Notes: generated from the letters alone by a model not told the origin. Positions 1-9,205 are shown, counted from the first letter of the stretch. The stretch is DNA of 55,273 bases from Mucilaginibacter flavus (GCF_030409315.1 NZ_JAUFPS010000030.1:1-55273), one strand, 5' to 3'. Made by a program: numbers and translations.

Positions 1-33
1 TTGCTCTCGCAAGCACCCTTCCGTTTGGGTTGG

Positions 34-64
34 CAAAGGTAGCAATCCTTTCCGCTTTTCCAAA
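34..64 (-). promoter_or_regulatory. Bacteroidota-type promoter firing off the left edge
   Basis: On the minus strand there is TACCTTTG (41 to 34) with TTTG (64 to 61) exactly 19 bases upstream, matching the Bacteroidota -33/-7 consensus. Transcription would leave the window to the left. The rest of positions 65-400 is AT-rich spacer in which I see no gene. Confidence 0.5.
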
Positions 65-400
65 ACTTTTTTTCGTTTTATTTTGGAACCCTTAATCGAT
101 CATTTTCACTTAATCTTTCCTTTCGATTGTGGGTTGCAAAAGTGCGAATTTTAATTTGATCTGGCAAGTGAATATTTCACTTATTTTAATCTTTTTTTAT
201 TCGCTAAGTTTCAAAAAACAACGCCCTTTTTATTTGAGCGGCCACAAATGTACACAGAAAACAGCTTACGCACCAAAAGAAAAATGCAAATAATCAAAAC
301 AATTTGGCAAGTATCTGTAAACTAACCCTAAATTCATTTCGCTATCATCGTTTAGCCCGGCTACAATAGCACTTATTGAATGTGTATATTTACAAAGTAT

Positions 401-1786
401 ATGAATGAGCAATTGTTTCCGGATAATTTTCTGCAATCATTAAGCGCGGAAAATGGCTTCAACGAAGAAAATTTTATAAAAACGCATCAAGTTTCTGATG
501 CGCCAACCGCTATAAGGTTAAACCCATTTAAGCATTCGGCAACAAAAAAAGATGAACAGGTGCCTTGGTGTGCCGATGGTTTTTATTTAAATACGCGTCC
601 ATCTTTTACTTTTGATCCACTTTTTCATGCCGGTTGCTATTATGTACAGGAAGCATCATCCATGTTCATTGACCATATTTTTAAAAACATCCGCCCCAAT
701 ATAGAAGGTGCCATAAAGGTTTTGGACCTTTGCGCTGCTCCCGGCGGGAAAAGTACCCTGCTTAATTCGGCCATTAATGCCGATGATCTTTTACTGGCAA
801 ACGAAATTATTAAAACCCGCGTACCCGTGTTAACCGATAACCTGAGTCGCTGGGGCCAGGCTAACGTTATTGTAAGCAACAACGACCCCAAAGATATTGG
901 CAGGCTGAAAAGCTTTTTTGATATTATATTGGTAGACGCCCCATGTTCGGGTTCGGGCATGTTCCGTAAAGATCCCCAAGCGATGAACGAATGGTCGGAA
1001 GCCAATGTGGAGCTTTGCCACCAGCGGCAGGAGCGCATCCTGGCCGATATATTACCGGCTCTAAACGAGGATGGTTACCTTATATATAGTACCTGCTCCT
1101 ACTCGCGTCAGGAAAACGAAGATATCCTGGACTGGCTTTGCCAGGAATTTGATCTCGAAAGCATCCGCATACCTATATATAAGGAGTGGGGCATTGTTGA
1201 AACCCAATCAACCCAACAGAAAGCATGGGGATATCGTTTTTATCCCGACCAGGTTAAGGGCGAGGGTTTATTTGCATCGTGCTTAAAAAAGAAAAACAAC
1301 ACCGGCGAGTTAGGTACCTTTAAAAATAATATTCAGCAAAAAATAAGCAGCAAGGAAATTGACCAGGTAAAATCCTACATCACTGATGCCGACAACTATT
1401 ACTATTTTAAAGTACAGGAGGATTGGCTGGCCATTAACCGGGCCCATAAAGAAAGCCTTAATATTTTGCAACGGCACCTTTATCTGAAAAAATCGGGCGT
1501 TCGGGTTGGCAAACTGATGGGGAAAGACCTGATTCCCGATCACGAATTGGCTTTGAGCACTATTATTAATAAGAGCGCTGTTTTGCAGACCGAATTAACC
1601 TATGATCAAGCTATCCAATACCTGCGTCGCGACAACATCGACCTAAATCCTACCGAAAAAGGCTGGAGTTTGATGAATTTTGAGGGGCAGGCTTTGGGAT
1701 GGGCAAAACTATTGCCGAACAGGATCAATAATTACTATCCCAAGGAGATTAGAATACTAACAAACCAAAGCCCCCTGGCTCCCTGA
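401..1786 (+). CDS. rsmF: rRNA cytosine-C5 methyltransferase, RsmF/NOL1-NOP2-Sun family
   Basis: A 461-residue SAM-dependent RNA m5C methyltransferase. The SAM-binding motif LDLCAAPGGKS is at residues 108-118, motif IV PCSGSG at 181-186 and motif VI TCSYS at 231-235, giving the two catalytic cysteines C182 and C232 of the family. The C-terminal ~170 residues match the RsmF-type extension with a PUA-like RNA-binding fold, so RsmF (16S rRNA) is more likely than RsmB, but the target base is inferred. An upstream in-frame ATG at 380 exists. I chose 401 because a TATATTTA -7-like box lies at about 385-392, which would put 380 upstream of the mRNA start, and because MNEQLFP is a normal family start. 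Confidence 0.9.
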   Translation: MNEQLFPDNFLQSLSAENGFNEENFIKTHQVSDAPTAIRLNPFKHSATKKDEQVPWCADGFYLNTRPSFTFDPLFHAGCYYVQEASSMFIDHIFKNIRPNIEGAIKVLDLCAAPGGKSTLLNSAINADDLLLANEIIKTRVPVLTDNLSRWGQANVIVSNNDPKDIGRLKSFFDIILVDAPCSGSGMFRKDPQAMNEWSEANVELCHQRQERILADILPALNEDGYLIYSTCSYSRQENEDILDWLCQEFDLESIRIPIYKEWGIVETQSTQQKAWGYRFYPDQVKGEGLFASCLKKKNNTGELGTFKNNIQQKISSKEIDQVKSYITDADNYYYFKVQEDWLAINRAHKESLNILQRHLYLKKSGVRVGKLMGKDLIPDHELALSTIINKSAVLQTELTYDQAIQYLRRDNIDLNPTEKGWSLMNFEGQALGWAKLLPNRINNYYPKEIRILTNQSPLAP

Positions 1787-1809
1787 AGGGGGAGTTGTTG
1801 ACTGGGGTA

Positions 1810-2430
1810 TTAGTAACCTCTTATATTAATGCCATATGCTTTTAAACAAGTATTAACATCAGGGTAAACGATTGCATCCTCAATAGCAAAATCCACAGTA
1901 CATTTGCTTTTATCAAGCGTCTTGCCATCTTTATTAACTAAAATATCCTGCTGTTTAATTAAGCGAAACGGCGTGGTGTAATACTTTTTTACAGTTTGAT
2001 AAGCTACAGAATCGTTAATAAGGCAATCGCTAAAGGCATTTGCTTTACGTTCAAAAAGGAATGTATTGCCGTTGTCATCAAAATAATGAGTATGCGATAC
2101 ATCCCAATCGCCACTCTCACTCACGGGTGAGGCATCTATCATCATAATTTTCCCGGCATCATCTTTCAAAACATTGTAGGCATAAACAGTCTCGTCCGGC
2201 CATTCGTCGTTTTCAATTTTCACCAGCGCTTTTTTATCCGATACTTTAGCAAACACAAGCATATTATTTTTATGCTGAAGTGAATATGTTTCAATGTTAT
2301 TGCGCTTGCGTTTAGATGCCGATATTGAAACAACACTTTTATTGGTTTTACCAGCAGATGATTGTTTAGGGTTGCTGCATGCTGACATTATTGCAACAAG
2401 CATCAGTAGAGATAAGGTGTAATGTTTCAC
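1810..2430 (-). CDS. Putative lipoprotein, unknown function
   Basis: A 206-residue protein with a lipoprotein signal: a hydrophobic stretch at residues 5-16 followed by lipobox MSAC with Cys18. The mature part is polar and rich in Asp, Lys and Tyr, with no motif I recognise. It converges on the methyltransferase gene, with only a short spacer (1787-1809) containing a CCCTGAAGGGGG hairpin that could terminate both. Probably anchored to the inner or outer membrane on the periplasmic side. Function unknown. Confidence 0.7.
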   Translation of the reverse strand: MKHYTLSLLMLVAIMSACSNPKQSSAGKTNKSVVSISASKRKRNNIETYSLQHKNNMLVFAKVSDKKALVKIENDEWPDETVYAYNVLKDDAGKIMMIDASPVSESGDWDVSHTHYFDDNGNTFLFERKANAFSDCLINDSVAYQTVKKYYTTPFRLIKQQDILVNKDGKTLDKSKCTVDFAIEDAIVYPDVNTCLKAYGINIRGY

Positions 2431-2517
2431 ACCCCAATATAAAGGAAATAAATTTTAAGAAACAAACGGTGTAAGTCGGCGCGACTAATTCCTTATCAGT
2501 AAGTTATGCAATGCCGA

Positions 2518-3018
2518 TTAGATTTTTGCTTTTAAGATCTCCTGTTTCCATATCTTTCTGTAGTTTACTACAAATTTTTCCTGACGCCCATCGTGTGTAG
2601 AAATAAGCAGCCCATTTGGCACCAGGCCCAGCGTGTTGTAAAAACCAACTTCGGCAATATCTGTAATTGCTATATCGAGTTGGTGGTTTTGAATATTGAA
2701 ACGATGAGATTTAAAATGCAACTTATTGTTTAGCAAATACAGCTTACCACCTGCAGCCTCTTTATTGATAAAATGATTGGCAGCTCCGCTATATAATACA
2801 CCATCCATATCGCCGTCAATTGCAGTTTGACGTTTTACAATTTTTGAATTAGTAAAAAAATACATAAAGACACCAAATACAGCACCTGAAATCGGCCCAC
2901 AAATAAGGCCGGTTTTAGCGTCATCCTGAAAAGCGTAAAACACCCCCATAAAAGCGCCGAACACTATGCCAGAAATAAAGGCGTTTTTTGTTTGTGATAC
3001 TTTTTCGGTTCTCTCCAT
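2518..3018 (-). CDS. Small membrane protein with cytosolic PH/GRAM-like domain
   Basis: A 166-residue protein. Two hydrophobic segments lie at about residues 12-30 and 36-57 in a hairpin arrangement. The remaining ~100 residues contain beta-rich text (GKLYLLNNKLHFKSHRFN and later GLLISTHDGRQEKFVV) that reads like a bacterial PH/GRAM-type domain. It is the last gene of a minus-strand operon, starting one base after the CoA-binding gene ends. No catalytic residues are visible. Role unknown; membrane association is reasonably secure, the PH-like call is from pattern only. Confidence 0.65.
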   Translation of the reverse strand: MERTEKVSQTKNAFISGIVFGAFMGVFYAFQDDAKTGLICGPISGAVFGVFMYFFTNSKIVKRQTAIDGDMDGVLYSGAANHFINKEAAGGKLYLLNNKLHFKSHRFNIQNHQLDIAITDIAEVGFYNTLGLVPNGLLISTHDGRQEKFVVNYRKIWKQEILKAKI

Positions 3019-3019
3019 G

Positions 3020-3385
3020 TTAATAATCTCCTATAGACAAAAGCACCAACGTACAGGCATTTTCAGTCGCTATTCCTTTTTCGCTTGCCATGCGCTGCAG
3101 TTCGGCATTTTCGGTGCCGGGATTAAAGATAATACGTTTGGGATGGGTATTCAAAATATAATCATATAGCGCCGGCTGATTTTGCGGCCCTATATACAAA
3201 GTAATGGTATCTATATCGGTATGAATGGTTTCGGGCTTTTCAATGGCTACACCCGCGGCTTCGCCGGTTTTTATGCCCACGTTTACTATGCTGTGCCCCC
3301 TGCTTACCAGCCGGTTGGCGGCCAGGTTGGCGTATCTGCTGGTATCGGGTGTTGCCCCTAATACCAATGTTTTTTTGTTAGCCAT
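3020..3385 (-). CDS. CoA-binding domain protein (YccU-like)
   Basis: A 121-residue single-domain protein of the CoA_binding_2 family, a Rossmann fold related to the CoA-binding domain of succinyl-CoA synthetase. It shows the glycine-containing first strand and turn (TLVLGATPDTSRYA, residues 6-19), a second strand with HSIVNVG, and FNPGTEN near residue 91. Family members bind CoA but the cellular role is not established. The start overlaps the end of the DinB gene by 8 bases, so the two are probably translationally coupled. Confidence 0.8.
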   Translation of the reverse strand: MANKKTLVLGATPDTSRYANLAANRLVSRGHSIVNVGIKTGEAAGVAIEKPETIHTDIDTITLYIGPQNQPALYDYILNTHPKRIIFNPGTENAELQRMASEKGIATENACTLVLLSIGDY

Positions 3386-3863
3386 TGATAATCCTGTTTA
3401 ATAAAGCTATCTGCCCCGAGTGGTATATATGGTGTTGGATTAACCCGTTGATCAATTCCTCATGATTTACACCCGTGCCCAGCTCGCGGTTACGCTCATC
3501 TTTTATCGGCTCATCCCATTGTTCCCGCGGAAACCTTTGAATAATGCCAATCAAATTTACGCTCACCAACTTTAAATCTTCAACATAGTTTTGCCATTTT
3601 TGTTCATCGGGGGCACCGGTTTCGGGCCAGTCGCCGCTGGTAGGGATGCCCGCGCTCATGCCGTTCATACGGTCCATTACCTCTTCTGTCCAGGCTATCA
3701 TATGTAAAACTATTTCGGCAATGTTATGTGCCGATCCTTGCGGTTTTTCAAACGCGGCCTCAAAACTTACCTTTTCTATAATTTCATAAACAGATGATCC
3801 GTACCAGGGATCGCCGGCCAATACGTTTTGTAATTGGGCACTCAGTTTTTCTGATAAACTCAT
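3378..3863 (-). CDS. DinB-like superfamily protein
   Basis: A 161-residue protein of the DinB/YfiT four-helix-bundle family, usually metal-dependent thiol transferases or uncharacterised stress proteins. Histidines expected for metal binding are present: H in AEIVLHMIAWTEEV, and HHIYHSGQIALL near the C terminus, matching the family's H...HxxxH pattern. The start at 3863 gives a 4-base ATGA overlap with the upstream FAD oxidoreductase; the longer reading beginning at 3893 would run into that gene. Part of a four-gene minus-strand operon. Substrate unknown. Confidence 0.8.
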   Translation of the reverse strand: MSLSEKLSAQLQNVLAGDPWYGSSVYEIIEKVSFEAAFEKPQGSAHNIAEIVLHMIAWTEEVMDRMNGMSAGIPTSGDWPETGAPDEQKWQNYVEDLKLVSVNLIGIIQRFPREQWDEPIKDERNRELGTGVNHEELINGLIQHHIYHSGQIALLNRIING

Positions 3864-5410
3864 TTCAATATTTTTAAAGCGGCCAACGCGCAATTAACTC
3901 CATCTATAGCAGCAGATATAATGCCGCCCGCGTAACCGGCACCTTCGCCACAAGGGAATAAACCGCTCACCTGCGGGTGCTGCAAAGTTTCTTTATCCCT
4001 GGGAATTTTTACCGGTGATGACGTGCGCGACTCCACCCCAACCAAAATAGCCTCGTTAGTATAATAGCCTTTCATTTTTTTTCCAAAAGCGGGTAATGCT
4101 TTTTGCAGGCGCTTATGAATCCAACCGGGTAATACCTCTTTAAGCTCGGTACTTTTGGTACCAGGCAGGTAAGAGTTTACAGGCAGATCATTAGATAAAC
4201 GACCTTGTACAAAATCGACCATACGCTGGCCGGGTGCAACAAGATTACCGCCGCCGGCTTTAAAAGCGGCGCGCTCTACCTCGTGTTGAAAATTTAACAT
4301 TTTAAACGGATCACTGTCATTACCGGCAACGTCTTCCATATTTATCTGTACTACAGTGCCCGAATTGGCAAAAGGATTATTCCGTTTTGAAGGACTCCAG
4401 CCGTTTACCACAATTTCGTTGGCCTCTGTTGCGCAGGGGGCTATAATACCACCGGGGCACATGCAAAAAGAAAACACGCCCCTATCTTCCACCTGTTCAA
4501 CCAGGTTATAGTACGATGGCGGCAAAGCCGGGTCGCGAACTTCGCAATGGTATTGGGCCTGGTCAATAATTTCCTGCGGATGCTCTATCCGTACACCTAA
4601 AGCAAAAGGTTTGGCTTCAATCAATATATTTTGATGATGCAGCATTTCAAAAACATCCCTTGCAGAGTGTCCCGTTGCCAGGATCACAGCATCGGCGGTC
4701 ATCTTTTCGCCACTGGCCAGCTTTATGCCTTTTATCTTACCAAACTCCACCAATAAGGCGGTGACTTTTGCGTCAAACAGAAATTCGCCGCCGGCATCCA
4801 GTATAGTTTCGCGCATGGCGGTGATAATTTGCGGTAATTTATTGGTGCCGATATGCGGGCGGGCGTCTATCAATATATCTTCATCGGCACCGTGCGCAAC
4901 AAAAGCTTTAAGTACCTGGTTTACGTCGCCACGTTTGGTTGAGCGGGTGTATAGCTTACCATCCGAATAGGTACCTGCACCGCCCTCGCCAAAGCAATAA
5001 TTTGATTCGGGATTAACCAAACCCTGTTTATTGATATTGGCCAAATCGCGCCGGCGCTGTTTAACATCTTTACCACGCTCCAAAATCACGGGTTTTAAGC
5101 CCGACTCGATACATTGCAAAGCAGCAAAAATTCCCGCAGGCCCGGCACCTACTATAATAACCGGTCGGCCAAATTGTACGTTGGGGTAATTTACGGTGTA
5201 TGATTGCGGTACGTAGTCTTCACTGATAAAAACCTGCACCATCATGCGGTAAACCACCTTACGACCGCGGGCATCAATTGACCTCTTTAAAATTTTTACT
5301 GCCGATACTTTTTGAGGCTGCATATTTAAAGCTGCCGCCGCAAGGCGCTTGATTACGGCCTCATCTTCATGTTGCCCGGGAGGGCATACTATCTCAACTT
5401 CTTTTGTCAT
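3860..5410 (-). CDS. FAD-dependent oxidoreductase, COG2509-type
   Basis: A 516-residue flavoprotein. The FAD-binding Rossmann motif GAGPAG lies at residues 88-93, followed by an ERGK motif, ATGHSARDVF, CMCPGGIIAPCA and the C-terminal GEGAGYAGGIISAAIDG that closes over FAD. These belong to the 'uncharacterised FAD-dependent dehydrogenase' group. The ~80 residues before the Rossmann motif are the extra N-terminal domain typical of that group. First gene of the operon that continues into DinB, CoA-binding and membrane-protein genes. A possible -7 box TACCTTTG is on the minus strand at 5449-5442. Physiological substrate unknown. Confidence 0.85.
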   Translation of the reverse strand: MTKEVEIVCPPGQHEDEAVIKRLAAAALNMQPQKVSAVKILKRSIDARGRKVVYRMMVQVFISEDYVPQSYTVNYPNVQFGRPVIIVGAGPAGIFAALQCIESGLKPVILERGKDVKQRRRDLANINKQGLVNPESNYCFGEGGAGTYSDGKLYTRSTKRGDVNQVLKAFVAHGADEDILIDARPHIGTNKLPQIITAMRETILDAGGEFLFDAKVTALLVEFGKIKGIKLASGEKMTADAVILATGHSARDVFEMLHHQNILIEAKPFALGVRIEHPQEIIDQAQYHCEVRDPALPPSYYNLVEQVEDRGVFSFCMCPGGIIAPCATEANEIVVNGWSPSKRNNPFANSGTVVQINMEDVAGNDSDPFKMLNFQHEVERAAFKAGGGNLVAPGQRMVDFVQGRLSNDLPVNSYLPGTKSTELKEVLPGWIHKRLQKALPAFGKKMKGYYTNEAILVGVESRTSSPVKIPRDKETLQHPQVSGLFPCGEGAGYAGGIISAAIDGVNCALAALKILK

Positions 5411-5464
5411 GGTTTTGGCCGGGTTTTTATCCCGGATGGGGCAAAGGTAAGAAAACTACCGCCA

Positions 5465-5571
5465 AAGCCCCCTCTAAATCTCCCCCTGAAGGGGGAGACT
5501 TTTAATAAATAAGATAAATAATTGGAGCATTTATCCTACCGATATTCCCCCTTTAGGGGGTTAGGGGGCTT
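5465..5571. repeat. Inverted-repeat intergenic element (AAGCCCCCT ends)
   Basis: The left arm begins AAGCCCCCT and contains TCCCCCTGAAGGGGGA; the right arm contains TTCCCCCTTTAGGGGG and ends AGGGGGCTT. The arms are inverted and surround an AT-rich centre. A related CCCTGAAGGGGG hairpin stands at about 1780. Likely a dispersed genomic repeat or bidirectional terminator between divergent genes. Confidence 0.6.
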
Positions 5572-5597
5572 CGCTTTTCCGTCCGTTTGTGCGCATC

Positions 5598-5619
5598 AAC
5601 CGTCCGTTAGCGGACGGTT
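5598..5619. repeat. Perfect 9-bp hairpin upstream of the sigma-factor gene
   Basis: AACCGTCCG, loop TTAG, CGGACGGTT, then TTAAAA. It sits about 95 bases before the sigma-factor start. It could be a terminator for plus-strand readthrough or an operator. Confidence 0.5.
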
Positions 5620-5713
5620 TTAAAATGGAGCAAATTTATAAATACCTAAAAATCAATTAATTATAAAATGGCACTCGTATTGGCATAGGCATAACAAATA
5701 AATACACAACACA

Positions 5714-6280
5714 ATGACTACCGCCGACGAACGTTTACAGACAATTTGGGAAGGATGCTTACGCAACGAACGTAAAAGCCAGGAGCAATTTTATAAATTA
5801 TTCGCGTCAAGAATGCTTGCCGTATGCATGCGCTATACTACAGATAAGGATGAGGCCCAGGATATATTGCAGGAAGGTTTCATCAAAATATTCAGAAATA
5901 TAAATAACTACCGTAACGAAGGCAGCCTGGAAGGTTGGGTACGCCGCATTATGGTTCACGCCGCAATTTCGCGCTATCGTAAATTAAAGCCAATGGTTTT
6001 GGTGGAAGATTTTTCGACCGATACCGAAATGCCGGTGAGCAAAGCTTATAACGAAAATGGCCTTGAAGCAAAAGATTTGATGAAATTGATTCAAAAGCTG
6101 CCTAAAAACTATCGTTCGGTATTTAATATGTATGCTATTGAAGGCTACTCACACCAGGAAATAGGCTCATCATTGGGCATGAGCGAATTGTTATCGCGCA
6201 CTACCCTTCACCGTGCCCGTACCGCTCTTAAAGAAATGATTGGTAAATTGACAAGGAACGAGGAGCTTCGCTACGCGTAA
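5714..6280 (+). CDS. RNA polymerase sigma factor, ECF family
   Basis: A 188-residue ECF-type sigma factor. Region 2 is visible as DEAQDILQEGFIKIFRNI plus GSLEGWVRRIMVHAAISRYRK (-10-type recognition and core binding). Region 4 is visible as LPKNYRSVFNMYAIEGYSHQEIG followed by the helix-turn-helix ending LHRARTALKEMI. No anti-sigma gene follows directly: the next gene is lemA after 458 bases, so its control is not visible here. Targets unknown. Confidence 0.9.
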   Translation: MTTADERLQTIWEGCLRNERKSQEQFYKLFASRMLAVCMRYTTDKDEAQDILQEGFIKIFRNINNYRNEGSLEGWVRRIMVHAAISRYRKLKPMVLVEDFSTDTEMPVSKAYNENGLEAKDLMKLIQKLPKNYRSVFNMYAIEGYSHQEIGSSLGMSELLSRTTLHRARTALKEMIGKLTRNEELRYA

Positions 6281-6738
6281 AAAGCCTTAGGCCTCACCCT
6301 GCCCTCTCCAAAGGAGAGGGTTCTGATTTGCAGGGGTGGGTTTTGTCTGAATCAGAATTTTCAGAATTTAAGAATTGGCAGAATTTTGTCTGAACTCGGA
6401 TTAAACAGATTTATCCGATTAATAGGATTTTGATTGCTGATTGGATCTTTTTTATCTCTAAGCTTCATTTTCAAATCCTCAAGTTTTCAAATTAAAAAAT
6501 CATCTCCCTACCTATTGCAGTATCCCCCGATACTAATATTTCTACTTTCATTTAGGCCGATGATGCTGGCCGTTTAGAATCAATTTAGCGCTACAAAGTG
6601 GGTCATACCTACTAATTGTTTCGTGGTCACTAATAAAAACTGTACCTTAACATGTTGCGATAAATCATGCCGCCTGTAACAACGGTATGCGTTTTGCATT
6701 CTAATTAAAATACATCAACAAAAACATCCTATCACCAA
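6281..6738. other. Gene-free spacer with a terminator-like hairpin and themed repeats
   Basis: Holds CCCTCTCC-AAA-GGAGAGGG (6302-6320), a perfect 8-bp hairpin shortly after the sigma-factor stop that may end its transcript. From about 6343 to 6480 there is low-complexity text built on variations of CAGAATT and GATTAATAGG-like words. No supported coding sequence was found. Confidence 0.5.
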
Positions 6739-7317
6739 ATGAAAAAGTTATTATCTGTAATATTAATCGCGGTTGCTGCCATGAGTTTAAGCTCGTGCAG
6801 TTACAATAGCATGGTTAAGTTAGACGAAACCGTAAAATCAAAATGGGGCGCTGTTCAAAGTGATTACCAGCGCCGCAGCGACCTGGTTCCAAACCTGGTA
6901 AATACGGTTAAAGGTGCTGCCAATTTTGAAAAAAGTACTTTAACTGCCGTAGTAGAGGCCCGCGCCAAAGCAACATCGGTGCAGGTTGACCCAAGCAAGC
7001 TTACACCCGAATCTATCAAAGCCTTCCAGGCATCGCAAGGCGAATTAAGTTCGGCGATTGGCAGATTGCTGGTTGTATCAGAAAAATATCCTGACTTAAA
7101 AGCTAACGAAAACTTCCGCGATCTATCTGTGCAATTAGAAGGTACCGAAAATCGGATTAATGTATCACGCAAGGATTTTAACGATGCGGTACAGGAGTAT
7201 AATACCAAAATCCGCTCGTTTCCGGCCAATATCACCGCTAAAATGTTTGGGTTTGCCGAAAAAGGATATTTCACCGCCGAACCTGGAAGTGATAAAGCAC
7301 CAAAGGTTGAATTTTAA
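6739..7317 (+). CDS. lemA: LemA family lipoprotein
   Basis: A 192-residue LemA protein. A lipoprotein signal peptide ends at lipobox SSC with Cys20. It carries the family signature of amphipathic helices: QRRSDLVPNLVNTVKGAANFEKSTLTAVVEARAKA at about residues 44-80 and ENRINVSRKDFNDAVQEYN at about 136-155. LemA proteins are membrane-anchored helical bundles of unclear function that very often neighbour TPM-domain genes, as here. The two following TPM genes lie on the same strand and probably form one unit, although a 119-base repeat-filled gap separates them. Confidence 0.92.
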   Translation: MKKLLSVILIAVAAMSLSSCSYNSMVKLDETVKSKWGAVQSDYQRRSDLVPNLVNTVKGAANFEKSTLTAVVEARAKATSVQVDPSKLTPESIKAFQASQGELSSAIGRLLVVSEKYPDLKANENFRDLSVQLEGTENRINVSRKDFNDAVQEYNTKIRSFPANITAKMFGFAEKGYFTAEPGSDKAPKVEF

Positions 7318-7436
7318 TTATTGAATGACTGAATTATCGAATTATTGATTTAGTCTTTAGGTCAACAATGATTCGCAAAAATTCGGAACTCACCCATTCA
7401 ATAATTCAGTCATTCAACAATTCACTAATTAAACAC
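7318..7436. repeat. Themed inverted repeat (GAATGACTGAATTATT type)
   Basis: The left part repeats TTGAATGACTGAATTAT with variations; the right part carries the reverse complement, ATAATTCAGTCATTCAA. The same word recurs at about 8699-8735 after the second TPM gene. Together the arms could form a long imperfect hairpin between lemA and the first TPM gene. Confidence 0.6.
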
Positions 7437-7871
7437 ATGAAGGTATTTAACGAAGAAGAACAACAGCGCATACGCACCGCCATACAGGAGGCCGAACACC
7501 GCAGCAGTGGCGAGATACGGGTTTGTATTGAAAAAAAATGCAGCGAGGATGTGCTTGATCGCGCTGCGAAATATTTCTTTCAGCTTAATATGCATAAAAC
7601 GGCATTGAGGCATGGGGTGCTTGTTTATGTAGCCACTGTCGATAGGAAGTTTGCCATTATTGGCGATGCCGGTATTAACAAAGTTGTGCCTGCCGATTTT
7701 TGGGATACTACCAAAGAGGACATGTTGCAGCATTTTAAATACGGCGATATTATTGAAGGCATTGTTACCGGACTGAAAATTGCCGGCGAGCAGCTGCAAA
7801 AATATTTTCCGCACCATGCCGGTGATGTAAACGAATTGCCAGATGATATTGCCTTTATGGATGGCGAATAA
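7437..7871 (+). CDS. TPM-domain protein (short form)
   Basis: A 144-residue protein consisting of one TPM domain (YgcG/Psb32/MOLO-1-like fold), with SSGEIRVCIEKKC near residue 25 and GVLVYVATVDRKFAIIGDAGINK near residue 62, the conserved strands of the fold. It has no signal peptide or transmembrane segment, unlike the longer neighbour. The start at 7437 is chosen because the longer reading from 7368 begins inside the upstream repeat. Four bases separate its stop from the next gene. Role unknown; TPM proteins have been linked to membrane-protein repair and phosphatase-like activities. Confidence 0.85.
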   Translation: MKVFNEEEQQRIRTAIQEAEHRSSGEIRVCIEKKCSEDVLDRAAKYFFQLNMHKTALRHGVLVYVATVDRKFAIIGDAGINKVVPADFWDTTKEDMLQHFKYGDIIEGIVTGLKIAGEQLQKYFPHHAGDVNELPDDIAFMDGE

Positions 7872-7875
7872 CCTT

Positions 7876-8694
7876 ATGAAACCGATGTTAAAAAAACTAT
7901 TTATATTTTGCAGCCTGCTGCTTTGCACCGCGATGGTGTTTGCGCAGGATTTCCCCGAGCGTTCCAATACGCTGGTTACCGATTATACCAACACGCTATC
8001 TGCCGGCGATAAGCAAAAGCTGGAAACCAAACTGGTTGCCTTTAATGATTCCACCTCTACCCAAATAGCGGTAGTGATATTAAAGTCGATAGGGAGTTAC
8101 GATATTAACGACTATGGGCAGCAATTGCTGCGCAAATGGGGAATTGGCCAAAAAGGAAAAAATAATGGCATTTTGGTTCTTGTTGCTGTAAGCGATCGTA
8201 AAATGGCTATCCAAACCGGTTACGGTATGGAAGGCGCTTTGCCAGATATACTAACCCAGCGCATAATTCAAAACGATATGCGGCCCAATTTTAAAGCCGG
8301 CGATTATTATGCAGGTTTGGATTCGGCCACAAATGATATTATTAAAGCCACCAAAGGCGAATTCAAAGCAGATGAACAACCTGCTGATCAGAACAGCGGC
8401 AGTGATGGCGGCGCTATCATTATCGTTATTGTAATCATCGTAGTTATACTAATCATCGTTTTCCGTAAACGGGGAGGCGGTGGTGGCGGTCAGATTATTG
8501 ACCGTCGTGGCGGTGCAAGTCCATTCTGGTGGTTTTTGGCGGGCAGTATGCTCAGCAACAATAATAACAGCGGATCTGACTGGGGAGGTTTCTCTGGCAG
8601 CGGAGGCAGCGATAGCGGCAGCAGTGGCGGCGGCGATTTTGGCGGCTTCGGCGGTGGCGATGGCGGCGGCGGCGGCTCAAGCGGCAGCTGGTAG
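7876..8694 (+). CDS. YgcG-like TPM-domain membrane protein with Gly/Ser-rich tail
   Basis: A 272-residue protein: signal peptide ending near AQD at about residues 23-25, an exported TPM domain (NTLVTDYTNTLSAGDKQKLE through the KMAIQTGYGMEGALPD motif), a transmembrane helix (GAIIIVIVIIVVILIIVF), then a low-complexity tail of Gly, Ser and Asp ending GGSSGSW. This is the classic YgcG architecture, with the TPM domain outside the inner membrane. The start at 7876 (MKPML) gives a proper signal peptide; the in-frame ATG at 7843 overlaps the preceding gene. Completes a lemA-TPM-TPM cluster. Confidence 0.88.
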   Translation: MKPMLKKLFIFCSLLLCTAMVFAQDFPERSNTLVTDYTNTLSAGDKQKLETKLVAFNDSTSTQIAVVILKSIGSYDINDYGQQLLRKWGIGQKGKNNGILVLVAVSDRKMAIQTGYGMEGALPDILTQRIIQNDMRPNFKAGDYYAGLDSATNDIIKATKGEFKADEQPADQNSGSDGGAIIIVIVIIVVILIIVFRKRGGGGGGQIIDRRGGASPFWWFLAGSMLSNNNNSGSDWGGFSGSGGSDSGSSGGGDFGGFGGGDGGGGGSSGSW

Positions 8695-8800
8695 GTTTTT
8701 AATTATTGAATGACTGAATTATTGAATTATTGATTTGAGCTGCACCTTATTATTTGACTGCCGGACATTGCTATAATCCCGGCAAATCTATTTTTGATTA

Positions 8801-9205
8801 ATGGCTAAAGATTATATTTTAAGAGAACTCGAAAAAATATCGCTCGTGATGGCCCGGTTAGCCGGCTTAAAAGAAGAAGCCAAGCCCGATGAGTTTATAA
8901 AACTTGCAGATACCATGCTGCAAGACGAGTTTGACATTAAACTGGACGAATTATTAGATTTATCTATTGCCGACTTTGAGCAATTTTTAACAGAAGGAGG
9001 CTATAAATCCGATAAACTGGATGCTTTGGCACAGTTACTATACATGTACGCCGAGCCATTTACCCCTTCACCCGAAACTTTGCTTACACTTCAAAAAATA
9101 TTACTGATTTTTGAATGGATGGAGAAAAAACACCATAGTTCCTCATTTCAAAACATTAGCAAGCAAAACATCATATATCAATTTCTACAAACTAACTATG
9201 AGTAA
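8801..9205 (+). CDS. Conserved-looking hypothetical protein
   Basis: A 134-residue acidic, helix-rich soluble protein that I do not recognise. It has regularly spaced Leu and Asp/Glu (LDELLDLSIADFEQFL and LDALAQLLYMYAEPF) and no signal peptide or membrane segment. Its last 8 bases overlap the start of the Nudix gene, so the two are probably co-transcribed and translationally coupled. Confidence 0.6.
   Translation: MAKDYILRELEKISLVMARLAGLKEEAKPDEFIKLADTMLQDEFDIKLDELLDLSIADFEQFLTEGGYKSDKLDALAQLLYMYAEPFTPSPETLLTLQKILLIFEWMEKKHHSSSFQNISKQNIIYQFLQTNYE

Noticed and set aside
8480..8713. Ala-rich reading frame of 77 codons
   Set aside because: Shadow of the Gly/Ser-rich tail of the YgcG-like protein in another frame.
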